Assembly (NCBI GenBank): GCA_041392475.1
Contig: JAWKLZ010000003.1
Span: 579,501-643,500 of the forward strand
DNA length: 64,000 nt
Origin: Chitinophagales bacterium
GTDB taxonomy: Bacteria; Bacteroidota; Bacteroidia; Chitinophagales; UBA2359
Direction of reading: 5' to 3'
The notes below the pieces were generated by a model, which worked only from the letters and a program-made list of their open reading frames with translations, did not search any database and was not told the origin of the DNA. The translations under genes were made by a program, and so were the position numbers. Below, in pieces: positions 26,362-37,000 of this stretch; the first letter of the stretch is position 1, and each line of letters begins with the position of its first letter.

Positions 26362-28797
26362 TTAATTTGTTATTGAAGTATCCTCATTTTGCAAGTTCTT
26401 ACTTAGGGTGATTGCTCCATTTTTGAAGGAAAGGAAAAAATGAGTGCCTTCGTTCATGGTAGATTCCAACCAAATTCCTCCCTCATGGTTATCCATTATT
26501 TTTTTGCAAATAGACAAGCCAATGCCCGCACTATCGGTAGAGTACCTATCGCCCAGTCGGCTAAAAATCTCGAAAACTCTATCATAATTTTCAGGTGCAA
26601 TACCTATGCCATTGTCTGCTACTTCTATGATTACTTCTTCGTTTTCTATTTTTTCTGTGATATTAATGATAGGAGCAATATCTTCTCTTTGATACTTAAT
26701 GGCATTGCTAATCAGGTTCTGAAACAATTGTATCAATTGCTGTTCATTCCCAAAAATATTATGAGAAATATCTACATTTATTGTAGCATTGTGTTCGTAA
26801 ATTCGTCTGCTCAAATTTGCAACTGCTTGACTTATACATTCCTTGACGGAGATTTGCTTCAATGTCACCTCTTTGCTTAAGCGTGCATATTTCAATAAGC
26901 TATCAATCATTAACTGCATCCTATTCGAACCATTGCTGATATAGTGCATCAATTCATTGCCTGCATCATCTAGTTTTTTGCCATAATGTTTTTCCAATAC
27001 TTTGATAAAACTGGAAATGGTTCGTAGAGGCTCTCTCAAATCATGTGATACCATATAGGTAAATTGGTCTAATTCTTCCTTCAATGCTTCAAACTTTTCT
27101 CTGCTTTCCTTCAATTGTGTCCACAAATCCGCTCGCTGCAAAGCCATACTACTTTGGGCAACAACGTTGGCACAGATTTCCAGAGCTGTTTGAGAAGGGA
27201 CTGCATCTCCTTCTTTATTGAAGCAAACCACATAACCTCCTGTTTTCTCTTTGAAGGTAAGCGGAAAAATGAGGGTTTGCTTGATAATAGGAGTGAGGTT
27301 TTTGATTTCCTCTACAGATTCATAGTTGTTTTTTACTACCAAATCCTGCACTTGTTGGAGCAAAGCAGTATTAACCAATTGGTGGTTATTGATTTGGTAA
27401 GGCAAGTGAAAGGATTTGCTTTCTGTTTGCTTCAATAACACAAACAAAGCATCGAACTGAATGAAGGTGGAAATATTTTCGGCAAGTACTTGACAGGCAG
27501 TCCTAAGCTCTACATTTGCAGAGAAACTGCTACTGATGTTGACGATTTTTTCTGAAATCCTTTGTTTCGCTTCAGCAGTTTCTTTTTCTGCTTTTACCAA
27601 ATTGAACCGTTCGCCCAAGTTCAGCGAGGTCAGTAACAACTCTATCCCAAATCCAATTTGGTAAAAATGGCGACTGAGAAAATGGTGACTTAGCCAGTCG
27701 TTGAGCATCAACAACAATAGTACTAAACCAAGAAACAAAGGTATGATTGCAAAAAAATAGTATCTAACAGGTAAGTGTTTGTTGCGAAAATAGTGTAAAC
27801 CCGTATAAAACATCAGGAGTGTGGTCAGTAGAAAAATTAATTCTTGAAAGTAAAAACGTATGGGGTAATGGAAAGTGAGAGATAGTCCTCCAATTACCAA
27901 TATAGTCAGTATTAATCCTTTGAATAATATATGTAAATGGGTATAGTGCTGTTTGGTTTCAAGATAGGATTGAACAAATAATAAAAAAAATAAAAAAGTA
28001 GCATATACATAAACATCTATTGCATAGTCAATCCATACAGTTGAAGTGGGATACAGGTATTGAAATGTCATGCCATCAAAACTGGCTTGGAACAAGAAAA
28101 AACTGACAATATAAAATGTGTAGTAAATGTATGAAATATCACCGATTGAAAAATAGAGAAATAGATGGTAAAAAACCATCACGAATATCATTCCATAAAA
28201 CAAACCAATGAGTAAATAATTATTGTCTTTGTAGCCATCAAAAGCTTTAGCTGTGTATAGACTGAGTGGAGTGATGAAAAAATGCTTGCTAGAAAGTTTG
28301 ATAAAATAGGTTCGGTTTTCTTTGGCATTGAGGTTTAACTGCAAAACAGGGTTGCGAAAAGGAGTTTCCCATTTATTGTGGTGTTCGACTCTGCCAATGG
28401 CATAGTGTATGTCTATATCATTGCTATCATTTACTTCATAACAAATTATTTCATTCATCAATGCCCAATTTATTTCAAGCATCAATTTAAGAGGTTTGGC
28501 ATTTAGATTCTTCAATTTTAAACGGTACCAGTGAGTATAGGATGTCATTTTGAAATTGGCTGCATCTGGATATCCCTTGGTGAAAGCTTCTTGAATGCTT
28601 TTTTGCAGTAAATCATCAATATTTAATTGTTGATACTCATCTTCAAGATGATAAATATAGTCGTTTATTGTGGCGTGTTGAAAATTATGGTCTAATTCTA
28701 ACACAGCAATTTGAGCTCCTATTGTTTGCCAACTACTGAGGAGAAAAAGGCCTATTAGCCAAATAAAAGGTATTATTTTCGTGGTATATGTTTGCAA
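26362..28797 (-). CDS. 7TMR-DISM sensor histidine kinase
   Basis: 811 residues from a TTG at 28797; no ATG is available before residue 83 and a stop lies upstream, and the TTG gives a good signal peptide (FIWLIGLFLLSSWQTIGAQ). Residues about 30-180 form an extracellular 7TMR-DISMED2 beta-jelly-roll, 185-405 the seven-helix 7TMR-DISM membrane domain, then a coiled coil and a GAF-like domain (about 425-560). HisKA carries H585 in MVSHDLREPLR, followed by HATPase_c boxes LFQNLISNAIKYQ, EVADNGIGI and DSAGIGLSICKKI. It is a sensor kinase for an extracellular ligand, perhaps carbohydrate-like from the DISMED2 fold (inference). coaE follows 8 nt later; a free receiver gene lies beyond that. Confidence 0.93.
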   Translation of the reverse strand: MQTYTTKIIPFIWLIGLFLLSSWQTIGAQIAVLELDHNFQHATINDYIYHLEDEYQQLNIDDLLQKSIQEAFTKGYPDAANFKMTSYTHWYRLKLKNLNAKPLKLMLEINWALMNEIICYEVNDSNDIDIHYAIGRVEHHNKWETPFRNPVLQLNLNAKENRTYFIKLSSKHFFITPLSLYTAKAFDGYKDNNYLLIGLFYGMIFVMVFYHLFLYFSIGDISYIYYTFYIVSFFLFQASFDGMTFQYLYPTSTVWIDYAIDVYVYATFLFFLLFVQSYLETKQHYTHLHILFKGLILTILVIGGLSLTFHYPIRFYFQELIFLLTTLLMFYTGLHYFRNKHLPVRYYFFAIIPLFLGLVLLLLMLNDWLSHHFLSRHFYQIGFGIELLLTSLNLGERFNLVKAEKETAEAKQRISEKIVNISSSFSANVELRTACQVLAENISTFIQFDALFVLLKQTESKSFHLPYQINNHQLVNTALLQQVQDLVVKNNYESVEEIKNLTPIIKQTLIFPLTFKEKTGGYVVCFNKEGDAVPSQTALEICANVVAQSSMALQRADLWTQLKESREKFEALKEELDQFTYMVSHDLREPLRTISSFIKVLEKHYGKKLDDAGNELMHYISNGSNRMQLMIDSLLKYARLSKEVTLKQISVKECISQAVANLSRRIYEHNATINVDISHNIFGNEQQLIQLFQNLISNAIKYQREDIAPIINITEKIENEEVIIEVADNGIGIAPENYDRVFEIFSRLGDRYSTDSAGIGLSICKKIMDNHEGGIWLESTMNEGTHFFLSFKNGAITLSKNLQNEDTSITN

Positions 28798-29092
28798 ATA
28801 TGAAGGTTTTGTCGCTTTTATCTCTTACTAAAAAATTAAAATTCTTAAACCCGATGATTGAAAGATATTTAGGTTTTGTAGAGGTTAATTTATTTTGATG
28901 ATGTTCCTTATGTTTAAAAGGACTTTGGTTTTGATGTGGAAAAATAGGCATTGTTTTGCAATCAACAAAGTTTTGAGAGGATAAGGTAAGACAAATAATA
29001 CTTTGCAGGTTTGATAGGTGGGCTAAAATGGATAAAGGTGAAGAACGGATGATTTTAGAAATAGAGAAATAGATTGGTTTATTTCTTGGCTA

Positions 29093-30187
29093 TCAACTAC
29101 GATGACTTCCCAATTTGGTTAATAAAGATTTGTAGGTGTCGTTGTTGTAGGGTTGATTGTCCAATTCGATGGATTGGGCTGCCCATTTCAAGGCTATTTC
29201 GAGGAAGTCAATATTGTCAATTTGCTCATAAAAATTCCATGCAATATTGTTTAAATCGGCAGCATTTGTGATTTTTACTTTTGGCAAAAAAGTACAAGCA
29301 GTTTCTGCATAAGTTGTCCAATCTTTCATCGCTTCATAAAATTGAAGAGAAATAGTAAGTAAGGATTCGTTTGTTTTAGGTGTTTGAAAAGTACGGATAA
29401 TAGTTATTATGTCATTGAATAAAGCGTAATTTTTTTGTTGAATAGCAATTTCTAAACTATTGTAAGCAGCAGCCAATTGTTTGTTTTTAACCTGTTCTAC
29501 TCCAAATTTTTCTTCAAAAAGTGTTTTATGATTTGCGAATAATTGATAGCTATTTTGTGTCAAATCATTGGCTAAGGAATAGATAGTTTGTTGATGTATT
29601 TCTTCTTGTAAATCTGCTGATGTAGTTGATACACAGTATTTTTTCACTAATATCGGATACAAAGGATCATTGGAAAGCCACAGGAGTGTTAGAAACTCTG
29701 CCATAAAACTTTTGCTCGTATTGCCTTTTTTATACATAAAGGTCATTTCGGCCAGCTTTTTCTGATTGACTGCTCCTATTTTACCTGCTTCAATAAATTT
29801 TTGTGGAATTTTTGCGCCAATTACTGTATGATTTAGACTTCCATCTGCATTGAAATAAAGATAGGTCGGATATGTGTTTATTTTATGCTTTTTTGCAAAG
29901 GCAATACCTTCTTCTGAAAACATATTTAATTTGTAGTTTATAAAGAAGTTATTGTAAAAAATGTGTACATCGGGGCGAGGAAAGACCTCTGTCTCCATTT
30001 TTTTACAAGGCAAACACCAATCGGTATAAGTATCTATAAAAATGGCTTTGTTTTGTTTTTTTGCCGTAGCGAACAATGTTTCTAAGTCGCCTTCAAAAAA
30101 ATCTATCGTGTTTTGTGCAGCAATACGCTGAGGGAGAACAGTAAAGAGGTAGAAAACAAAAACAGAGAGAATAAAAATAGATTTCAT
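29093..30187 (-). CDS. Secreted thioredoxin-fold protein with C-terminal helical region
   Basis: 364 residues. A signal peptide (LSVFVFYLFTVLPQRIAAQ) is followed by a thioredoxin-like domain (about residues 28-145) with a CxxC redox motif in TDWCLPCKKM and the cis-Pro loop INTYPTYLYF. It matches the Thioredoxin_7/DUF255-like periplasmic family in Bacteroidota. The remaining 210 residues are mostly helical, TPR-like by appearance (for example LNNIAWNFYEQIDNIDFLEIALKW), a common extension in this class. Likely a periplasmic disulfide reductase or isomerase; partner unknown. It stands alone, 295 nt from the kinase gene. Confidence 0.87.
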   Translation of the reverse strand: MKSIFILSVFVFYLFTVLPQRIAAQNTIDFFEGDLETLFATAKKQNKAIFIDTYTDWCLPCKKMETEVFPRPDVHIFYNNFFINYKLNMFSEEGIAFAKKHKINTYPTYLYFNADGSLNHTVIGAKIPQKFIEAGKIGAVNQKKLAEMTFMYKKGNTSKSFMAEFLTLLWLSNDPLYPILVKKYCVSTTSADLQEEIHQQTIYSLANDLTQNSYQLFANHKTLFEEKFGVEQVKNKQLAAAYNSLEIAIQQKNYALFNDIITIIRTFQTPKTNESLLTISLQFYEAMKDWTTYAETACTFLPKVKITNAADLNNIAWNFYEQIDNIDFLEIALKWAAQSIELDNQPYNNDTYKSLLTKLGSHRS

Positions 30188-30480
30188 TTTTTTTTGGGAA
30201 AGTTTAGCTTAATTTCAGTGCCTATATTAAATATGTAATTGATTTCTTGATGACCAATTACATTACAAAGGTATAGGGAAGAAAAGAGTAGTAAGGGAAG
30301 TATTCGTTGAGTTGTAGGGTATTTTCGGCGAATGGTGAAGAATTTTCGGTTAATTGAAGTTATTAGGGACTATTTTAGCGATTGTAGTCGTTATTACCAA
30401 CTTTATTTGAGAGTTGACGTTGGATATAATGACAACAAGATTTGTTGACATCGCTTTGATATTCATTAAAATAACAAAAA

Positions 30481-31149
30481 ATGCAATACAGGATCAAAAT
30501 TAATGAGCTATCTTCAATTGAAGAAGTGGAAGGTACATGGACAACGGATGATTACATTGAACTACTCAGTAAATTCAATTTTCCTAACGCTGAATCATAT
30601 GACAAAAAAGAACTTAGAGAGCTATTGTTAATGGCTATTACCGACTATGATCCATCAGAAGCAGCAGCAATTTTATTGGAATACAGACTGTCGGAGGTTT
30701 TATCAGAAGGTCAAATTAGCCAACTTTCACACGATATGTTGTTGGACAAAATTTTTGAAGAATATCCAGAAATTTCTTTACACAACGAACTCTTCAACAT
30801 CAATCAACTGCTTTACAAAGCGTACAATGGAAAATTTCCACACGGAAAAGCAACCAAATTGACGTTCGAAATCACTGCACAACACGATAATGACACACCT
30901 ATTACCAAAGAAATCGTATTGAAAGCCTTTTCCGAAGGACTGAGTGAGAGGTCTATTATCAAGAGATTGTTTACAGAGCAATTGTTAGGCGATGTTGAAT
31001 TTGAAGAAGCTGAGAATATAATATGGAATCTGTATAAACTTGAAGGAAGTTTATATGAATTGATTACATCAGAATATTGGTTAGGCGAAGAAGATTTTTT
31101 AGAATGGGAATTTGAAACGAAGGTTGTTGAATTTGAAGAACACGCCTAA
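30481..31149 (+). CDS. Acidic cytoplasmic protein of unknown function
   Basis: 222 residues, no signal peptide or membrane segment, rich in Glu/Asp/Leu and predicted mostly helical (for example ELRELLLMAITDYDPSEAA, LLDKIFEEYPEI). I do not recognise a family or active-site motif. It is the first plus-strand gene after the minus-strand block and converges on the Gfo/Idh/MocA gene. A 293-nt upstream gap contains no clear promoter element. Size, codon use and a single clean ATG support a real gene. Confidence 0.72.
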   Translation: MQYRIKINELSSIEEVEGTWTTDDYIELLSKFNFPNAESYDKKELRELLLMAITDYDPSEAAAILLEYRLSEVLSEGQISQLSHDMLLDKIFEEYPEISLHNELFNINQLLYKAYNGKFPHGKATKLTFEITAQHDNDTPITKEIVLKAFSEGLSERSIIKRLFTEQLLGDVEFEEAENIIWNLYKLEGSLYELITSEYWLGEEDFLEWEFETKVVEFEEHA

Positions 31150-31344
31150 AAAGATTGGACTTTGGACGAAAGAAGTAGGAAGCAAGATGCGAGATATAAA
31201 AAATTGATAATCAACATTTTAATTTATTGATATGAATAAGTGCAAACAATTGGTTATCAGTCAATTAAATTCCTGTTTCTCGCACCTTTACTCTCTCGTC
31301 TAATAAAAAAACCAAACCACAAAAAATGTTGTTTTCTCCTCAAC

Positions 31345-32715
31345 TCACAGCCGAACATCTTCAACCGTACCTGCCAATCGGCTTTTCTCTGCCACAAAAC
31401 CCATCACATGACTTTCCACCGAAGCGTCAATGCCCGATGTGAGTAAACTGGCATTTTGTTTGGAAACCGCTTGTACCCAATCTGCAATTAAGTTCCAGTC
31501 ACCACCGCCATGACCATCCGTTTCCATCTTCCACTCCGTCTTTTCACCCGTCAAAAAATCAGTATGCACAAACTGTGACATATCACCTACAATATCGCCA
31601 TGACTACCCATGATTCGGGTGCGTCGTCCGTGATAAGAAGTAAAAGCCTCCATGCTGAACGATGCCGTCACATCATCCGCAAACTGCATATTCACCACAT
31701 AATGGTCTGCTTGATCGTTTTCCATTTGATACACACAGCGACCATAATTAGTCGTGCGGAGGTATTCCAAAATCGCATCGCCATGTTTTTCGGGGTCTTC
31801 GGGCAGGTCAAAAACATAGGTACGTTGTCGGTCACGGTAATAGATTTTCATGGCACTGTACGGACATTCCTTTTCAACAGCGCAGCCATCCATGCAGCGA
31901 GGCGTTGCGCCTTCGGGTTTGTTCTCTTTTCTAAACCATTTTAATCCTCCAAAAGCGGTAATCTTCTCACAAGGTTTGCCAATCATCCAGCGCAAAATAT
32001 CGAGATCGTGGCAAGATTTGGCGAGAATAATCGGCGTAGTCGCCTTACTATTATGCCAGTTTCCTCTCACAAAACTGTGCGCCATGTGAACGTGTTCGAT
32101 AGGTTCAAAATGTTGTATGCTCACCAATTCGCCAATACTGCCCGATTGAATCATTTCCCGCAATTTGATGAAATAAGGCGCATACCGCAAAACATGACAG
32201 ACTGCTACAATCCTTCCCGTTTTTTCAGCTAAAGCCAAAATATCTCGACATTCCTGCTCGCTCGGTGAAATCGGTTTTTCGAGCAAAACGTCATAACCCA
32301 TCTCCAATGCCTTCATACAAGGGCCATAATGTAAATCGTCGGGCGTTGTGATGATGATGGCATCTGCAAATTTTGGTACTTCAAAGACGTGCTCCCAAGT
32401 CACAAAACTATGTTCTTCTGCAATGTTGTGTTTTTCACAATAGCGTTCGTTGCGGATTTTGATGGGTTCCGCCACACCAATGATGTCAATATTGTCAGGA
32501 TATTCCACTGCATAATCACCATAGACATTTCCTCGATTTCCTGCGCCAAGCGTAATTGCGGTGATGGGTTTGTCAGGAGCAGGATATTTCACTCGACTGG
32601 GAAGTAGCAAGCGATTACCCAATTCATCGAAGCCATGTAGAGGGGCGGCAAAAAATCCACCAGCGGCAAGACTCATGGTTTTGAGGAGGTTTCTGCGGGA
32701 TAAGTGTTTTTTCAT
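31345..32715 (-). CDS. Gfo/Idh/MocA-family NAD(P)-dependent oxidoreductase with Tat signal
   Basis: 456 residues. The N-terminus has a twin-arginine-like signal (KKHLSRRNLLKTMSLAAGG) typical of exported members in Bacteroidota. The Rossmann domain shows ITLGAGNRGNVYGDYA (dinucleotide loop), IIITTPDDLHYG and the EKP signature in LLEKPISPSEQE; the C-terminal beta-sheet domain contains HSFVRGNWHNS, SCHDLDILRWM and a Cys-containing segment (RCMDGCAVEKECPYS) that could bind metal. Such enzymes act on sugars, sugar acids or cyclitols; substrate unknown. It is divergent from an NagX/HGSNAT-like acyltransferase (151 nt between starts), so the two may share a regulatory region and a glycan-related job. 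Confidence 0.92.
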   Translation of the reverse strand: MKKHLSRRNLLKTMSLAAGGFFAAPLHGFDELGNRLLLPSRVKYPAPDKPITAITLGAGNRGNVYGDYAVEYPDNIDIIGVAEPIKIRNERYCEKHNIAEEHSFVTWEHVFEVPKFADAIIITTPDDLHYGPCMKALEMGYDVLLEKPISPSEQECRDILALAEKTGRIVAVCHVLRYAPYFIKLREMIQSGSIGELVSIQHFEPIEHVHMAHSFVRGNWHNSKATTPIILAKSCHDLDILRWMIGKPCEKITAFGGLKWFRKENKPEGATPRCMDGCAVEKECPYSAMKIYYRDRQRTYVFDLPEDPEKHGDAILEYLRTTNYGRCVYQMENDQADHYVVNMQFADDVTASFSMEAFTSYHGRRTRIMGSHGDIVGDMSQFVHTDFLTGEKTEWKMETDGHGGGDWNLIADWVQAVSKQNASLLTSGIDASVESHVMGFVAEKSRLAGTVEDVRL

Positions 32716-32866
32716 TTTTTTGACAGGATTAAATTCGATACCTTTAAATGAGTAAAATTCAACTTCAAATACAAATATTTCAAAACCAATATTCTAATTG
32801 CATTTGACCTTGTATTTTGCGTTTGAACCTCTTAAAGATAGACAATCCGAACAAAACAAACAAATA

Positions 32867-33976
32867 ATGCAACAACGATTACAATCTCTTGATGTCTTTC
32901 GGGGCATGACGGTTTTCTTTATGATTATTGTCAATTCTTCGGGCAATTGGAGTACTACCTACGCTCCATTGCTTCATGCTCAGTGGCATGGATTCACACC
33001 CACCGATCTTGTTTTTCCGTCCTTTCTCTTTGCAGTAGGAGCATCTTTGGCGATTGTGATGGCCCGTTGGAAAACCGAGAAAACCAACAGCGAAGTCCAC
33101 CGCAAAATTTTGACCCGAACCGCCATTATTTTTCTTTTGGGTTTTCTCATGTATTGGTTTCCCTTCACCGATTGGAAAGACGGCGCATTGACTTTTCGAC
33201 CCATTGGAGAAACCCGTATCATGGGTGTTTTGCAGCGCATCGCTTTGGCTTATGGACTGTCAGCCTTGTTGTTGTACCATTTTTCGCTACGAAATGTAAT
33301 TTATATCACCCTTGGTATTTTGGTGGGTTATTGGCTCATTCTGTTGAGCTTTGGTGACTTAACCATGAGCGGCAATGCGGGGCATTTGTTGGATATGTTT
33401 TTGCTTGGAGAAAACCATTTGTATGGAGGTGAAGGCGTTCCTTTCGACCCAGAAGGATTGTTGAGCACGCTGCCTTGTATCGGCAATGTAGTGGCGGGTT
33501 ATGCCACCGTTTATTGGTTGCGTCAAAAACCGAAAGACCTCGAAGTTCGTTTGTGTTTGGCACTCATTGGAGCGGGATTGATTGCAGTTGCTTTTTTGTG
33601 GAATTATGGCTTCCCTATCAACAAAAAATTGTGGACAAGCTCCTATGTTTTACTCACTTCTGGTATTGCTATGTTGATGCTCGTTGCCTTACATTATCTA
33701 TTGGATTGGCGAAAAAAAGAATATGCTTCCCTAAATTTTTTCACTCCAATGGGCAAAAACCCTTTGTTTATTTATTTACTTTCTGAAGTCGGTGTAATCA
33801 TCCTCTATTGGATTCCCAATGCCGCAAATGGGACACTCTACAATGCGCTATACCACAATATTTTCAGCAAAGTGGGAGCGTATTTTGGAGCTTTCTTGTT
33901 TGCCTTGACATGGACGCTGATTTGTTGGTCGGTGGCAGTGTGGATGGATAGAAGGAAATGGTATGTGAGGGTTTAG
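32867..33976 (+). CDS. NagX/HGSNAT-like multi-pass membrane acyltransferase (DUF5009 type)
   Basis: 370 residues from the ATG at 32867 (MQQRLQSLDVFRGM); a TTG further up at 32798 could extend it but the family begins at SLDVFRGMTV. About ten membrane helices. The first loop carries the conserved motif HAQWHGFTPTDLVFPSFLF, with the His that accepts the acetyl group in heparan-alpha-glucosaminide N-acetyltransferase-type proteins, and the end has FFTPMGKNPLFIYLL. It is expected to transfer acetyl groups across the membrane to amino sugars; that activity is inferred from the family. Divergent from the Gfo/Idh/MocA gene. Confidence 0.9.
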   Translation: MQQRLQSLDVFRGMTVFFMIIVNSSGNWSTTYAPLLHAQWHGFTPTDLVFPSFLFAVGASLAIVMARWKTEKTNSEVHRKILTRTAIIFLLGFLMYWFPFTDWKDGALTFRPIGETRIMGVLQRIALAYGLSALLLYHFSLRNVIYITLGILVGYWLILLSFGDLTMSGNAGHLLDMFLLGENHLYGGEGVPFDPEGLLSTLPCIGNVVAGYATVYWLRQKPKDLEVRLCLALIGAGLIAVAFLWNYGFPINKKLWTSSYVLLTSGIAMLMLVALHYLLDWRKKEYASLNFFTPMGKNPLFIYLLSEVGVIILYWIPNAANGTLYNALYHNIFSKVGAYFGAFLFALTWTLICWSVAVWMDRRKWYVRV

Positions 33977-34011
33977 AGGAAAAAGATGCAAGACAAAAGA
34001 TTTTGGTCAAA

Positions 34012-34047
34012 AAAAACGGCACAAAGCAAAAGCCTTGAGCCGTTTTT
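34012..34047. terminator. Bidirectional terminator between convergent genes
   Basis: AAAAACGGC (34012-34020) pairs with GCCGTTTTT (34039-34047), giving an A run on one side and a T run on the other. It sits between the acyltransferase stop (33976) and the TonB receptor stop (34083), serving both strands. Confidence 0.8.
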
Positions 34048-34082
34048 AATTGTATCATTTACAGTACATTCGCCCCTCGTTC

Positions 34083-37000
34083 TTAAAAAATATAACGAAG
34101 TCCAATCTGTGCTTGCCAACGAGAGTTCAAGCTAAAGTCATCCGTAAACGTATTGGTCAAAGCTGTGTCAAAACCATAAGTTGGAATACCATCGGTTACA
34201 CTTACACCAACAGGCTGCGTATTGACAGGTAATTGACGCACACCCCAATCAGAACTGATGAGGTTGCCAACATTCAAAATGTCTAAACTCAACTGAATTG
34301 TATTTTTGTTCTTTCCTTCTCCAAAGTTCAAGTCCTGCAAAATACGCACATCCCAAGTTGAATACCACGGACTCAAAATACCGTATTTTTCCATATAGCC
34401 ACCACGATTTGCACTCAAATAATCATCTTGTTCAATAAACGCATTGAAGGCATTTCTTTGTGCAGTTTGTTCAGCATCTGTACCTGCAAAGTTCATTTCA
34501 TTCAATTCGCTGCTCGTAGGAATGTAAAGCAAATCGTTCAAACCCGAACCGTCGCCGTTGATGTCGCCAGAATAGGTGTAGCTAAATCGTCCACCTTCCA
34601 CATATTCAAAGAACAAAGCGAAGCTTGTTGCCCATTTGTTGTCCGTACCATATTGAAACTGCTTGTAAGCAGAACCTACAATTCGGTGACGGTTTCCATA
34701 CAAAGAAGGAGACAAAACAGCTTGATTCACATTGCCCAAAGCAGGGTTTCGGTCATAAGCATCACTCGAAATTTCAGCTTCAATAGAACTTGCATCTTTG
34801 GCATCCAAATAGTTGTAGGCAATGCTTGTGTAAAGTCCATTGTTCCAGTTTCGCTGCAATTGTAAGGTAGCATTGAAGGAATAACCCAAATCAGTGTTGG
34901 TGAAAACATAAGCATTGTTCGCAAAATCGTTGGTGCGGTCAGAAGCTTGGTAAATCGCCCGATTGTCCACTCCCTGCAAAGTGCCTGTTGGCGGTTTGAT
35001 GCCAAAATTACGAACCATCATACCGTTCACATCTTTGGTGTAAATCACATCCGCAGACAAAATCCAGTCATTTTCCCATTTTTTATCCACACCCAAATTG
35101 CTTCTTAATACCTGTGGAAATTTGAAGTCAGGATGGGTTACATTGTAGAAAAAGAAGTTGGGATTCGCCACCTGATTGCCAATCCATACAAAAGGTAAAC
35201 GTCCTGAAAACAAACCTGTTCCACCTCTTACCTGCAAACTTCGATTGCCTTTTACATCCCAATTGAAGCCCACTCTTGGCGAAAACAAGGTAGAACTTTC
35301 TGGCAATTGTGTGTGCGTAAAGGTGATGGGATTGCCGTTTTCGTCCGAATAGAGCAAATCTGGAATAAAGCAGCAATTGCGGTCAATCACCTCTTGAATT
35401 TTTTCGGGTGTATCAAAATACAAAGGTTGGTCAATACGCACGCCATAAGTCAAGGTGAAATAGCTATTCATCTGCCATTCATCCTGCGCATAAAAAGCCA
35501 ACTGACCTACATTCGTTTCAGCCAAAGCCCAAGTTCCGTTGGCTTCGTTATCTGCATAAATGCCTTGTGCAAAGGCAACTTCATCGTCAAAAGCACCTGT
35601 ACTGACACTATCTACAAAGGCTTCAACGCTTGCAAACCCAGGTCCAAACGTCCCACCAACATTGGAGCCTGCGTCATAAGCTCCCAAATTGAAAGAGTTG
35701 TTGAAGGAAAACTTCTCTAAAGATGCTCCAATAGTAAAAGTGTGGTCGCCTGAATAAATATTCAAGTTGTCACTGATTTGAAAGACATCTTGATCCAAGA
35801 CATTGTTAATAGAAAACGGCTCATGTCCTGCCACGATGTAGCGAATTCCATCTCGGTTGATATTGATGACAGGAAAAGGATCCGAAAAAGCATCACGAGA
35901 ATCTCGGAAGGAAGTCAATCCTACCTGCAATTTATTGGAAACGGTGTTGCTAAACAAAGAACGCAACTCCAAAATACCAGATTGAATTTTGTTGTTGATT
36001 TGGTAGCCCGAATTTCTGAATTGAAGCGTAGTCGCATCAGGACCACGACGACCAATTGCAGAAGGGTGAGCAGGTTGTTGTTTCAAGGCATTCAAGAAGT
36101 TGTAAGTAGCCGTTAGAGTGTGTTTGTCGCTTACATTCCAATCCAATTTAAAAATGCCTTTTTCATTGTCTCTGTCAAACAAAAATCCTTCATAAGCGCC
36201 TGTATTGTAGCCAAATCGAGAACTCAAAGCATTGGAAACTGCCTCTAAATCAGCCGCTTCCACTCTTGATACATTCTCACCACCCAATCCAGGACGGGCT
36301 GCAATGAAATTAGAACCCAAGTCTTCCCGTCTTTCGATTTCAAAATTGGCGAAGAAAAACAGTTTGTCTTTCACCAAAGCACCGCCTAAGCTGAATCCAG
36401 CTTGCAATTGAGTTAAATCTGGCACAAAGATGTCATTGCCACTAACCTTAGAACCTGTCATATCTTGGTTTCTATAAAATCCAAAAACCGTTCCCTTTAA
36501 TTCATTTGTTCCGCTTTTAGTAACGGCATTGACCGCAGCACCCGTAAAGCCTGCTTGCGTAACATCATAAGGAGCTAGTGAGACATTGATTTGTTCGATG
36601 GCATCCAATGAAACAGGTTGTGCATCTGTTTGACCACCAGGCGTTGCAGCATCCAAACCAAATGGGTTGTTGAAGATAGAACCATCCAGAGAGAAGTTGT
36701 TGAATTGGTCATTGCGTCCACCAAAAGAATTGCCACTTGCTGAAGGGGTCAATCGGGTAAAATCAGAAGCAGAACGAGAAATTGTAGGTAATTTCTGCAA
36801 TTGGTCTTTACCGATATTGGTTTCTGCCCCTGTTCTTTCGCTGCTCATAACGCTGTTGGGACTGGCTGTAATCACAATGTCATCCAACTGAACGTCTTCG
36901 CTTTCCAACTCAAAATTGATAGTTAGTTTTTGTCCAAGTGTCAAAAAAACATTGTCATAAGTGGAAGTCTTGTAGCCCAAATATGTAGCCTGAATCGTAT

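Noticed and set aside
28733..28951. Minus-strand 72-residue frame overlapping the start of the 7TMR-DISM kinase
   Set aside because: It overlaps the kinase signal peptide in another phase and has no recognisable features.
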